DNA of 32,923 nt from Sphingomonadaceae bacterium. Its GTDB lineage: Bacteria > Pseudomonadota > Alphaproteobacteria > Sphingomonadales > Sphingomonadaceae. How positions within the stretch are numbered: position 1 is the first letter of the stretch; each line of letters opens with the position of its first letter. Of the stretch, positions 1 to 7,337 are shown piece after piece. Below the pieces are notes generated by a model. The model had not been told where the DNA came from and ran no database searches. It saw nothing but the letters and a program-made list of their open reading frames with translations. The stretch spans positions 1 to 32,923 of the forward strand of contig JANXUP010000005.1 of the NCBI GenBank assembly GCA_025356175.1, in the 5' to 3' direction. The position numbers and the translations under genes are program-made.

Positions 1-1660
1 CGGGGTCCGAATTGATCACCGCGCCCATCAGCTCGCCCCCGGCCGAGCCGCCCGAAATGCTGATTTGGCCTGCTGAAGTCAGACCGCGCTCGATCAGGCC
101 CTTTGCGACATCCACGAAGTCGGTGAAAGTGTTGGTCCGCCGCTCCAGCTTGCCGGCCTTGTACCAGGCCCGGCCCAGATCGTCGCCGCCGCGAATGTGC
201 GCGATGGCATAGGCAAAGCCGCGGTCAACCAGACTCAGCCGGGTGGTCGAGAAGCCGGGGTCGATCGCGATGCCGTAAGCACCGTAGCCGTAAAGGTGGA
301 GCGGACCGCCGGGCGCGCGGTCCTTGCGCATGACCACGCTGACCGGGACTTTGGTCCCGTCGCGCGCTTCCATTTCGAGCCGTTCGGTCTGGTATAACGA
401 GGCGTCATAGCCTGAGGGCAGTTCCTGAACCTTGAGCACTTCGAGGCTGCGATCGGCGAGGTGGTAGTCATAGACGGTCGCCGGGCTGACCATGCTTTCG
501 TAGCTCAGTCGCAGCTTGTCGACTGCCCATTCGGGGTTGTCGCCCAGCCCCGCGCTGTAGCTTGCTTCGGGGAAGGTGATCGGTTCGATCCGCGCAGGGT
601 CGTCGTAATGGCGCAACTCGATCTGATCGAGCCCGCGAACCCGGCTTTCGAGGACCCAGAAATCACGAAACAGATCGAACCCGGTCAAATATACGTCGTC
701 GCTTCCGGTGACCAATGGAGCGGTGCCTGTCGGATCGGCGAGCGGGGCAAATTCGACACTGAAGTTTTCGTGGGTCTTGTTGGAGTGGATGAAGACAATG
801 TCCTCGATCAGTTCGACATCGTATTCGACACCGGTCTGGCGCGGCCAGATCAGGATCGGCGCGGCGAGCGGATCGGCCGCCGGGACCAGGCGCACTTCGC
901 TGGTTTCATGGTCCGAAGTGCCGATGATCAGCCACTGCTCATTGGCCGAAAGCGATGCACCAACACGGAAGCCCTCGTCCGCTTCGTGATAGAGCTCGAC
1001 ATCGTCTTGCAACTTTGTGCCGAGCCAGTGCAACCGGGCATTGTCGGTCCGCCATTGTTCGTTGGCGAGGCTGTAAACGAGGCCCTTGTCATGCCCGACC
1101 CAGACCAGCGAGGACAGTGTGCCAGGAATTTCGTCGGGCACCGCTTCGCCAGTCGCGATCACCTTGATCCGCGCGGTAAACCGTTCCGAACCGTTGTCAT
1201 CGACCGACCAGGCGAGCATGGTCCCATCGTTGGAAACCGCGATCGCGCCCAATCGGAAGTAGTCCTTGCCTGCCGCCAGCGCGACCTCATCGAGGATCAA
1301 CTCATCCGGGCCGCCTGCCACCGGCCGGCGCCACCACTTCTTGTATTCCGCGCCCTCTTCGAACTCGATCCAGTAAAGCCAATCGCCGTCCTTTTGCGGC
1401 ACCGACTTGTCGGCTTCCTTGATTCGTCCGCGCATTTCCTTGAACAATGCGTCGATCCGCGGCTGGTGCGGTGCCATGCGCGCTTCGAACCAGGCGTTTT
1501 CAGCTTGCAGATGCGCGAGGATCTCCGGATCACCGACTTCAGGGTAGTTCGGATCGCGCAGCCAAGCGTAATCGTCGCTCAATGCTATGCCGTGATGGGT
1601 TTCGATGTGCGGCTTTTTCGCTGCGACGGGGGGTGTGGCCAAAGGAGTAGAATGCGTCAT
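1..1660 (-). CDS. ptrB: Oligopeptidase B (S9 family serine peptidase), C-terminus cut by window edge
   Basis: Cytosolic-type serine oligopeptidase that cleaves short peptides after basic residues (family knowledge). The frame is open from ATG at 1660 to the left window edge, 553 codons, with an in-frame TAG just upstream of the ATG that fixes this as the first start. The N-terminus carries the family opening HGIALSDDYAWLRDPN, followed by the propeller region. The hydrolase domain shows LYGYGAYG (oxyanion region), AHIRGGDDLG and the nucleophile elbow SGGSAGGELMGAVI, placing the catalytic Ser at about residue 539, close to its position in E. coli PtrB. About 130-150 residues with the catalytic Asp and His lie outside the window. 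No signal peptide is visible. The gene is divergent from the aminopeptidase P gene across 55 bp, so the two peptidases may share a promoter region. A long antisense frame on the plus strand here is a shadow. Confidence 0.93.
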   Translation of the reverse strand, partial: MTHSTPLATPPVAAKKPHIETHHGIALSDDYAWLRDPNYPEVGDPEILAHLQAENAWFEARMAPHQPRIDALFKEMRGRIKEADKSVPQKDGDWLYWIEFEEGAEYKKWWRRPVAGGPDELILDEVALAAGKDYFRLGAIAVSNDGTMLAWSVDDNGSERFTARIKVIATGEAVPDEIPGTLSSLVWVGHDKGLVYSLANEQWRTDNARLHWLGTKLQDDVELYHEADEGFRVGASLSANEQWLIIGTSDHETSEVRLVPAADPLAAPILIWPRQTGVEYDVELIEDIVFIHSNKTHENFSVEFAPLADPTGTAPLVTGSDDVYLTGFDLFRDFWVLESRVRGLDQIELRHYDDPARIEPITFPEASYSAGLGDNPEWAVDKLRLSYESMVSPATVYDYHLADRSLEVLKVQELPSGYDASLYQTERLEMEARDGTKVPVSVVMRKDRAPGGPLHLYGYGAYGIAIDPGFSTTRLSLVDRGFAYAIAHIRGGDDLGRAWYKAGKLERRTNTFTDFVDVAKGLIERGLTSAGQISISGGSAGGELMGAVINSDP

Positions 1661-1715
1661 GAAGCGGCTCTATGGTGCCGCCATTGTCCCCGCAAGCACG
1701 ACCCGGAATTTTACC

Positions 1716-3530
1716 ATGCTGATGAATGTCCACCAGACCCGCATTGAAGACCTCCGCAAGGAACTGAAGCGCAGCAATCTCGATGGGTTCGTTATCCCGA
1801 TCTCGGACGAGCACATGAGCGAATATGTGGGAGCCTATGCCCAGCGGCTCGCCTGGCTGACCGGGTTCGGCGGTTCGGCCGGATCGGCAGTGGTGCTGGC
1901 CAATACGGCGGCGGTGTTCGTCGATGGGCGCTATACGCTGCAGGTGCGCGAGCAGGTCGACGGACGATTGTTCGATTACCAGTCGACGCTGGAAACCAGC
2001 ATTGCCGACTGGCTTGCGGTCCATGCTCCTGAAGGCGCCAAGATCGGGTTTGATCCCTGGCTTCACGGCAAACCGTGGGTCGATGCCTGCAATTCAGCGC
2101 TCGCCGCCAAGGGCGCAAAGATGGTTCCAACCGATGGCAACCCGATCGACGCGGTATGGAACGACCAGCCCGCCCCCTCGCTCGCCCCAGCCACAGTGCA
2201 CGGCAACGAATATGCCGGCCAGTCGAGCGAGGCGAAGCGCAGCCAGGTCGCCGAATGGCTGACCGCGCGCGGGCTCGATGCCGCGGTCGTATCGGCGCTT
2301 GATGGCGTCGCGTGGCTGCTCAACCTGCGCGGGGAGGATGTCGAACGTACCCCGGTGGCGCTGTCGTTCGTGCTCGCCCATGCCGATGGCACTGCCGAGC
2401 TGTTCATTGCGGGCGAAAAGGTCACGCCTGAACTGCAAGCGCATCTCGGCAACGCGGTGACGATTCGCGAACGCAGCGAGTTTGTGCCGCAATTGCAGGC
2501 GCTCGCGGGCAAGAAGGTAGCGGTCGATCCGGAACGCTCGGTCGCCGCAGTGTTCTCTGCACTCGAAGGTGCAGGCGCGACCGTTATCGCAATGACCGAC
2601 CCGACCGTGTTGGCCAAGGCGGTCAAGAATCCGGTCGAGCAGGCCGGCCAGCGCGCCGCGCAAGCGCGTGACGGCGCGGCGATTGCGCGGTTCCTGCACT
2701 GGTTTTCGCTCGAAGCGCATAAGGGCGAGCTCGAAGAACTGTCCGCCGCGGCGCGGCTCCGCGCGTTCCGCGACGAGACCGGCCTGCTGCGCGACCTGTC
2801 GTTCGATACGATCTCGGCCGCCGGGCCGCACGCGGCAAGCCCGCACTACAAGGTGGATGAAGCGTCCAACATTCCGATCACCCCCAATTCGATCTACCTG
2901 GTCGATTCGGGCGGGCAGTACCTTGATGGGACGACCGACATCACCCGCACCGTCTGGGTTGGGCCCGGAGAGCCCAGTCCCGAACACAAGGACCGCTTCA
3001 CCCGCGTGCTCAAGGGCCATATCACGCTGGCTCAGGCCACATTCCCGAAAGGCACGGTCGGCGCGCAGCTCGACAGCTTTGCCCGCATGCACCTGTGGCA
3101 GGCCGGGGTCGATTACGCGCACGGCACCGGGCACGGGGTGGGCAGCTTCCTCTCGGTCCACGAAGGCCCGCAGCGCATCGCCAAGGCTTCGGGCGGGCAG
3201 GCCGGAACCGGGCAGGCGCTGCTCGCGGGGATGATCCTCTCGAACGAGCCGGGCTATTACAAGGCCGGCGAATACGGCATCCGGATCGAGAACCTGGTGC
3301 TGGTCGAACCCCGGACGATTCCCGGGGCGGAGGGCGAATACTTCGGGTTCGAGACGCTGACTTTCGCCCCGATTGATGCAACATTAGTCGAACTGTCGCT
3401 GCTGACGCAGGACGAAATCGCTTGGTGGAACGCTTATCATGCACAGGTTCAGGCGATCCTGGCACCGCAGCTGGATGGGGCGGCGCTGGCTTGGCTCAAG
3501 GCTGTTTGTGCACCCTTGTCGGCCAGGTAA
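1716..3530 (+). CDS. Aminopeptidase P family (M24 metallopeptidase, Xaa-Pro aminopeptidase)
   Basis: Removes N-terminal residues that precede proline (family knowledge). This is the long three-domain type, 604 residues from ATG 1716. Two creatinase-like N-terminal domains come first (SDEHMSEYVGAYAQRLAWLTG near residues 31-51), then the pita-bread catalytic domain. The dinuclear metal ligands are visible: VDSG and DITR (Asp about 397 and 408), HGTGHGVG (His about 473), NEPGYY (Glu about 511) and GIRIEN (Glu about 525). The frame continues upstream to 1605, but that part overlaps the divergent ptrB and has no family similarity, so I chose ATG 1716; ATG 1722 is also possible. Only a weak CGGAA Shine-Dalgarno lies upstream. 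No signal peptide, so cytoplasmic. Together with ptrB and the M1 enzyme at 7.3-10 kb, this is one of three peptidases in the first 10 kb. Confidence 0.93.
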   Translation: MLMNVHQTRIEDLRKELKRSNLDGFVIPISDEHMSEYVGAYAQRLAWLTGFGGSAGSAVVLANTAAVFVDGRYTLQVREQVDGRLFDYQSTLETSIADWLAVHAPEGAKIGFDPWLHGKPWVDACNSALAAKGAKMVPTDGNPIDAVWNDQPAPSLAPATVHGNEYAGQSSEAKRSQVAEWLTARGLDAAVVSALDGVAWLLNLRGEDVERTPVALSFVLAHADGTAELFIAGEKVTPELQAHLGNAVTIRERSEFVPQLQALAGKKVAVDPERSVAAVFSALEGAGATVIAMTDPTVLAKAVKNPVEQAGQRAAQARDGAAIARFLHWFSLEAHKGELEELSAAARLRAFRDETGLLRDLSFDTISAAGPHAASPHYKVDEASNIPITPNSIYLVDSGGQYLDGTTDITRTVWVGPGEPSPEHKDRFTRVLKGHITLAQATFPKGTVGAQLDSFARMHLWQAGVDYAHGTGHGVGSFLSVHEGPQRIAKASGGQAGTGQALLAGMILSNEPGYYKAGEYGIRIENLVLVEPRTIPGAEGEYFGFETLTFAPIDATLVELSLLTQDEIAWWNAYHAQVQAILAPQLDGAALAWLKAVCAPLSAR

Positions 3531-3571
3531 TGTTCGCTTAATGTTCTCCAGCGACTCGAAGGGAGTGAAAC

Positions 3572-3940
3572 ATGATCGGCTACGTTACCCTCGGCACCAA
3601 TGACCTGCCGCGTGCGGCAAAATTCTATGACGCGCTGACTGCGGAACTGGGCGTCGGGCGGATGATGGAATTTGATACCTTCATCGCCTGGGGCACGCCC
3701 GGTGGCGGCTGCGGAATTGGTCTCACCAAGCCTTATGACGGCAATCCGGCGACGGTCGGCAACGGGGTGATGGCCGCGTTCGAAGCGGCCGACGAAGGCC
3801 AGGTTCAGCGGCTCTACGATATCGCACTGGCCAATGGCGGTGCCGACGAAGGCGCGCCGGGTCCGCGCGGCGACGGGTTCTATGCCGCCTATTTCCGCGA
3901 TCCTGACGGCAACAAGCTCAACGCTTACATGATGGGCTGA
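3572..3940 (+). CDS. VOC-fold (glyoxalase/bleomycin-resistance-like) protein
   Basis: Single VOC domain of 122 residues. It opens with MIGYVTLGTNDLPRAAKFYDAL, the usual first beta strand and helix of the fold, and ends with the repeat-half signature YFRDPDGNKLNAYMMG. Members bind a metal and act on small molecules or bind drugs, but the substrate cannot be read from the sequence. The start is well supported by AAGGGAG at 3559-3565, seven bases before the ATG. It lies 41 bp after the aminopeptidase P gene and 5 bp before the cupin gene, so it is probably co-transcribed with the cupin. I see no signal peptide or membrane segment. A general metal-dependent isomerase, dioxygenase or binding protein are all open options. 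Confidence 0.85.
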   Translation: MIGYVTLGTNDLPRAAKFYDALTAELGVGRMMEFDTFIAWGTPGGGCGIGLTKPYDGNPATVGNGVMAAFEAADEGQVQRLYDIALANGGADEGAPGPRGDGFYAAYFRDPDGNKLNAYMMG

Positions 3941-3945
3941 TCGGC

Positions 3946-4344
3946 ATGGCCGGCACCTCGCTCGAACGGTTTCCGCTGCATCTCGGGCTCGGTGCCAAGG
4001 CCCTGCCGCAGCCCGAGTTCACCGGCGCGATGGACTGGTACATGGCCTATTCGGAACGGGTTGCGACCGATGGCGCCGAAGGCTGGCTGGTTGGCATGCA
4101 TACATTCACCGAAAGCTGGGATAGCTGGGAGATGCACCCGGCCGGCGACGAGGTGGTGCTCTGCGTGTCTGGTGAAATGACGCTGCACCAGCAATTCCCC
4201 GATGGCACGACTGCGCAGCTGACCATTGGCGCGAGCGAATACGCGATCAATCCTCCCGGTGTCTGGCACACCGCCGACATCGCCAAGAGCGCGACAGCGG
4301 TGTTCATCACCGCCGGTGAAGGGACCCAAAATCGGCCGCGATGA
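3946..4344 (+). CDS. Cupin-domain protein
   Basis: A 132-residue single-domain cupin. The first cupin motif is recognisable around WEMHPAGDEVVLCVSGEM (residues 61-78), with His64 and Glu69 as plausible metal ligands. The second motif lies around GASEYAINPPGVWHTADI, with His108. Many such small cupins are metal-binding isomerases, dioxygenases or sensors, and the substrate is not evident. The gene starts 5 bp after the VOC stop codon, so translation is probably coupled. The stop codon sits inside a short inverted repeat (CCGCGAT-GAT-ATCGCGCGG), which lacks a T-run, so I do not call it a terminator. Confidence 0.8.
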   Translation: MAGTSLERFPLHLGLGAKALPQPEFTGAMDWYMAYSERVATDGAEGWLVGMHTFTESWDSWEMHPAGDEVVLCVSGEMTLHQQFPDGTTAQLTIGASEYAINPPGVWHTADIAKSATAVFITAGEGTQNRPR

Positions 4345-4373
4345 TATCGCGCGGGTGAACGGTCTTACGATTC

Positions 4374-4422
4374 TGCGACAATTGGCGACAAAACTGCCCG
4401 ATTGCGGCATAAGCGTGCGACA
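4374..4422 (+). promoter_or_regulatory. Helically phased GCGACA direct repeats upstream of the EF-hand/two-component operon
   Basis: GCGACA occurs at 4375-4380 and 4385-4390, exactly 10 bp apart, and again at 4417-4422. Tandem half-sites one helical turn apart are the usual layout for OmpR/PhoB-class response regulators, and a gene for one lies downstream at 5180. The box TGCGACAATTGGCGACAA (4374-4391) recurs on the minus strand at 31839-31822 with a single mismatch. It lies about 130 bp upstream of the EF-hand start codon, inside the 177-bp gap 4345-4521. Assignment to that regulator is inference. Confidence 0.6.
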
Positions 4423-4521
4423 CCGTGGTCCTAGAACCGGACTTGGAAGCCGCGCGGCGCTGGTGTCCCCCTCCCTCCAGCCCGCGCGGCTTCACCATAT
4501 CCGAACGCAGGAGAAGTTCGC

Positions 4522-5160
4522 ATGAAGAAGTCCCTGATCGGCCTTTCGGCCCTGGCTCTCGGCCTCGCCGGAGCTGCCTATGCCGCCGACGAAATGCCCG
4601 GCGGCGATCCGCTTGGCGACAAGACCGTGACCAAGGCAGAGTTTCTCGCCAAGGGCGCGGCGATGTTCGACAAAATGGACGTTAATCACGACCGCAAGCT
4701 CGATTCTGCTGACCGCGCCGCGCACGAAGGCGAAATGTTCGATCATCTCGACACCAATCGTGATGGCTCGGTGTCGCGCGATGAATTCACCGCTGCTCAT
4801 GCCAATGGCGGCCCCGAGGGCAAGCCGGGCGCCGGCCAGCGCCACGGCGACCACGGCGGCGGGCATGACGGCGGACACATGGGCATGATGATGATGCACA
4901 TGGCCGATACCAACCAAGACGGCGCGGTTAGTCGCGACGAATTCGCGGCCGCTCAGGCGAAGCATTTCGACATGATGGATGCCAATCATGACGGCCAGCT
5001 GACGCAGGCAGAACGCAAGGCTGCACGTGACAAGATGAAGGCCATGGGCGGAATGGGGGGCGGAATGGGCGGCGGAATGCGTCACGGCGGGAAGCACGGC
5101 AATCAGCCGATGGGCGACATGCCGATGGGCGATATGCCGCCTCCGCCTCCGGCCAACTGA
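4522..5160 (+). CDS. Secreted EF-hand protein rich in His, Met and Gly
   Basis: A 212-residue exported protein. A signal peptide covers residues 1-21 (MKKSLIGLSALALG, cleavage after AYA). Four EF-hand loops follow: DVNHDRKLDSAD (53-64), DTNRDGSVSRDE (77-88), DTNQDGAVSRDE (129-140) and DANHDGQLTQAE (153-164). Loop 1 ends in Asp instead of Glu. Between the pairs is a His/Met cluster (HGDHGGGHDGGHMGMMMMHM, 108-127), and the tail has GGM repeats, MGDMPMGDM and a polyproline end. The EF loops imply periplasmic Ca2+ binding; the Met/His clusters could bind Cu or another soft metal. GGAG lies 8-11 bases before the ATG. It is followed after 19 bp by a response regulator and kinase, which suggests a product or sensor partner of that system. 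Confidence 0.88.
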   Translation: MKKSLIGLSALALGLAGAAYAADEMPGGDPLGDKTVTKAEFLAKGAAMFDKMDVNHDRKLDSADRAAHEGEMFDHLDTNRDGSVSRDEFTAAHANGGPEGKPGAGQRHGDHGGGHDGGHMGMMMMHMADTNQDGAVSRDEFAAAQAKHFDMMDANHDGQLTQAERKAARDKMKAMGGMGGGMGGGMRHGGKHGNQPMGDMPMGDMPPPPPAN

Positions 5161-5179
5161 CCTGCCGGGCGGACCCCGC

Positions 5180-5908
5180 ATGGATCAGGTTGCCTCCACC
5201 CGGTTGCTGCTCGTCGATGACGAAGCAGCGCTGCGCGAACCCCTGGCCGAGTATCTCTCGCGCCAGGGGTTCAGAGTTGTTCAGGCCGAAAGTGCGGCAC
5301 AAGCCCGCACCATTCTCAAGACCGAGCAGCCCGAACTGGTCCTGCTCGACATTATGATGCCTGGCGAAGACGGCCTGTCGCTGTGCCGGCACCTGGCTGA
5401 GGCACACGCGCTTCCTACCATTTTCCTCACCGCGCGGGGCGAGGCGACCGACCGGATCGTCGGGCTCGAAATCGGCGCCGATGACTATGTCGTGAAGCCC
5501 TTCGAACCGCGCGAACTAGTCGCCCGGATCCGCTCGGTGCTGCGTCGCAGCGCCAAAGGCGCAGCACCAAGCGCCGACGACGAACTGTTCGAATTCGAAG
5601 GCTGGAGGCTCGATCCGTTGAAGCGCCGCCTGACCGATGCCGAAGGCGCGATGGTCTCGATTTCCTCGGCTGAATTTCGCCTGCTGCTCGCCTTTCTCGA
5701 GCATCCGCGCCAGGTGCTTGACCGCGACCGGCTGCTCGACATGGTCCAGGGCCGCGAGGCGCACCTGTTCGACCGCGCGGTCGACAACCAGGTCAGCCGC
5801 CTGCGCCGCAAGCTCGAAGTCGACAGCCGCAATCCGGTCCTGATCCAGACCGTCTGGGGCGGCGGCTACATGCTCGCTGCCGACGTCCGCCGGGTTCGCC
5901 CCACCTGA
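5180..5908 (+). CDS. OmpR-family DNA-binding response regulator
   Basis: A 242-residue two-domain regulator. The receiver domain (about 7-122) has the acidic pocket DDE at 13-15, the phosphoacceptor Asp57 in LLDIMMPGEDG, Thr84 and Lys106 in VVKPFEP. The C-terminal winged-helix domain (about 140-235) has the recognition-helix region FDRAVDNQVSRLRRKLE and the wing QTVWGGGYML typical of OmpR/PhoB proteins. The start ATG follows the EF-hand stop by 19 bp. The stop overlaps the kinase start (TGATG), so the pair is translationally coupled. It probably controls its own operon through the phased GCGACA repeats at 4374-4422 and perhaps the matching site at 31822-31839. The signal it answers to is unknown. 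Confidence 0.93.
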   Translation: MDQVASTRLLLVDDEAALREPLAEYLSRQGFRVVQAESAAQARTILKTEQPELVLLDIMMPGEDGLSLCRHLAEAHALPTIFLTARGEATDRIVGLEIGADDYVVKPFEPRELVARIRSVLRRSAKGAAPSADDELFEFEGWRLDPLKRRLTDAEGAMVSISSAEFRLLLAFLEHPRQVLDRDRLLDMVQGREAHLFDRAVDNQVSRLRRKLEVDSRNPVLIQTVWGGGYMLAADVRRVRPT

Positions 5909-7329
5909 TGGCAGGACAGCTACGCCGCACCGTGGCCCGGTTGCTGCCCAAAAGCTTGCGCGGCCAGCTGCTGCTGGCGGTTGCCGCTGCGCTGCTGCTG
6001 GCCCAGGGGATCAGCGCGGTCCTGCTGTATCGCGCGCAGACCGAGCGGCGCGAGGCTGCTCTGGTCCACGGCGCGGCGATGCGCCTGTTCGCCGCCAATC
6101 ATGACGAAGCGATGCTGGGGCCTCATCCGCCGGGAACGTTCGAGGCCGCGCGCGAGCTGAAGGTCGAACATGCGCAGGCAGCACCGCTCCAACCGGGCGA
6201 CCTGCGCAGCCCCAAGGCCGAGGCGGAGCTGCGCGAAATTCTGACCGGCCAGGGGGTTAACCCTTCGCAAGTCATGGTGTTGCGCCGACCGGCCGATGGC
6301 GACGCCAGCATTGCCCGCCGCAACGCGCGGCGAGCACTGGTGCTGGGCGAGCACGCCCCGCCGCCGCCGCGCGAGATGATGATTGCTGCCGTTGAGCTCG
6401 GCGCCGCCGATGACTGGCTGGTGGTGCGGCTACCGGTCCCGCCGACCGAACGCGCGCTGCTCGCCACGCTGATCGGGCAGACCCTGCTGCTCTATGCCCT
6501 GCTGTTCGGGGCGATTGCGTTGATCCTTGGGCAGATTACCAAGCCGCTCGCCGCGCTGACCTCCCGGCTTGAAACCTTTGCCGCCAAGCAGGATGCCGAC
6601 GGCCCGATCGAGCCGCAGGGGCCCGACGACATTCGCCGCTTGATCGCGGCGCACAACGCGATGGAAGCCCGGCTTTCGGCGATGCTCAATGAAAAGGACG
6701 TGATGCTCGGCGCGATCGGCCACGATCTCAAAACCCCGCTCGCAGCGCTGCGGGTCAGGATCGAATCGGTCGAGGATGACGCCGAACGGGCGAAAATGGC
6801 GCGCACAATCGAGGATATCACCCGCAGCCTTGATGACATCCTCTCGCTTGCCCGCGTCGGCCGGCCGAGCGATCCGCTCGAACCCGCCGAATTGGGCGCG
6901 CTGGTCGGCCAGGTCGCTGAAGAATTCGAAGACATGGGCGAGCCGGTCACCTTCACCGCCGCAAGCGAGCGGATCGTCCTGCCGCTGCGCGCGACCTGGC
7001 TGCGCCGCGCGGTTCGCAACCTGACCGTCAACGCCCTGCGCTATGGCGAGACAGCGCGGATTGCGCTGGAGCGTGAAGGCACCGCCGCCGTCATCCGGAT
7101 CGAAGATGACGGTCCCGGCATCCCGCCAGATCAGCTCAAGGCGATGCTGGAACCGTTCACCCGCGGTGATCCATCACGCAACAGCGGCACCGGCGGCGCC
7201 GGGCTAGGTCTGACGCTTGCCCGCGCGATTGCCGACCAGCACGGCGGCACCTTGACGCTGCGCAATCGGACCAGGGCCGACGGCAGCGTTGCGGGCCTGA
7301 CCGCAGAACTGCGGCTCCCTCTCAAGTAA
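5908..7329 (+). CDS. Membrane sensor histidine kinase, partner of the upstream regulator
   Basis: A 473-residue class I kinase. The first membrane helix spans about residues 20-42. A periplasmic sensor domain of about 140 residues, rich in Ala, Pro and Arg and of no recognised fold, precedes a second helix at about 183-208. HAMP follows (QITKPLAALTSRLETF), then HisKA with phosphoacceptor His272 in GAIGHDLKTPLAAL. The ATPase domain has the N box NLTVNALRYG, G1 EDDGPGIP, F box EPFTRGDPSRN and G2 GGAGLGLTLA. It starts inside the regulator stop codon and ends only 8 bp before the convergent M1 peptidase gene, with no visible terminator. The ligand cannot be deduced; the EF-hand neighbour suggests an envelope or divalent/soft-metal cue. 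Confidence 0.93.
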   Translation: MAGQLRRTVARLLPKSLRGQLLLAVAAALLLAQGISAVLLYRAQTERREAALVHGAAMRLFAANHDEAMLGPHPPGTFEAARELKVEHAQAAPLQPGDLRSPKAEAELREILTGQGVNPSQVMVLRRPADGDASIARRNARRALVLGEHAPPPPREMMIAAVELGAADDWLVVRLPVPPTERALLATLIGQTLLLYALLFGAIALILGQITKPLAALTSRLETFAAKQDADGPIEPQGPDDIRRLIAAHNAMEARLSAMLNEKDVMLGAIGHDLKTPLAALRVRIESVEDDAERAKMARTIEDITRSLDDILSLARVGRPSDPLEPAELGALVGQVAEEFEDMGEPVTFTAASERIVLPLRATWLRRAVRNLTVNALRYGETARIALEREGTAAVIRIEDDGPGIPPDQLKAMLEPFTRGDPSRNSGTGGAGLGLTLARAIADQHGGTLTLRNRTRADGSVAGLTAELRLPLK

Positions 7330-7337
7330 TTTGGCGT

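Noticed and set aside
461..1747. 428-codon open frame on the plus strand
   Set aside because: Antisense to ptrB, which has clear family motifs across the whole interval; the plus-strand frame shows none.
4330..4356. Terminator at the cupin stop codon
   Set aside because: CCGCGAT-GAT-ATCGCGCGG can pair but has no T-run and overlaps the stop codon.
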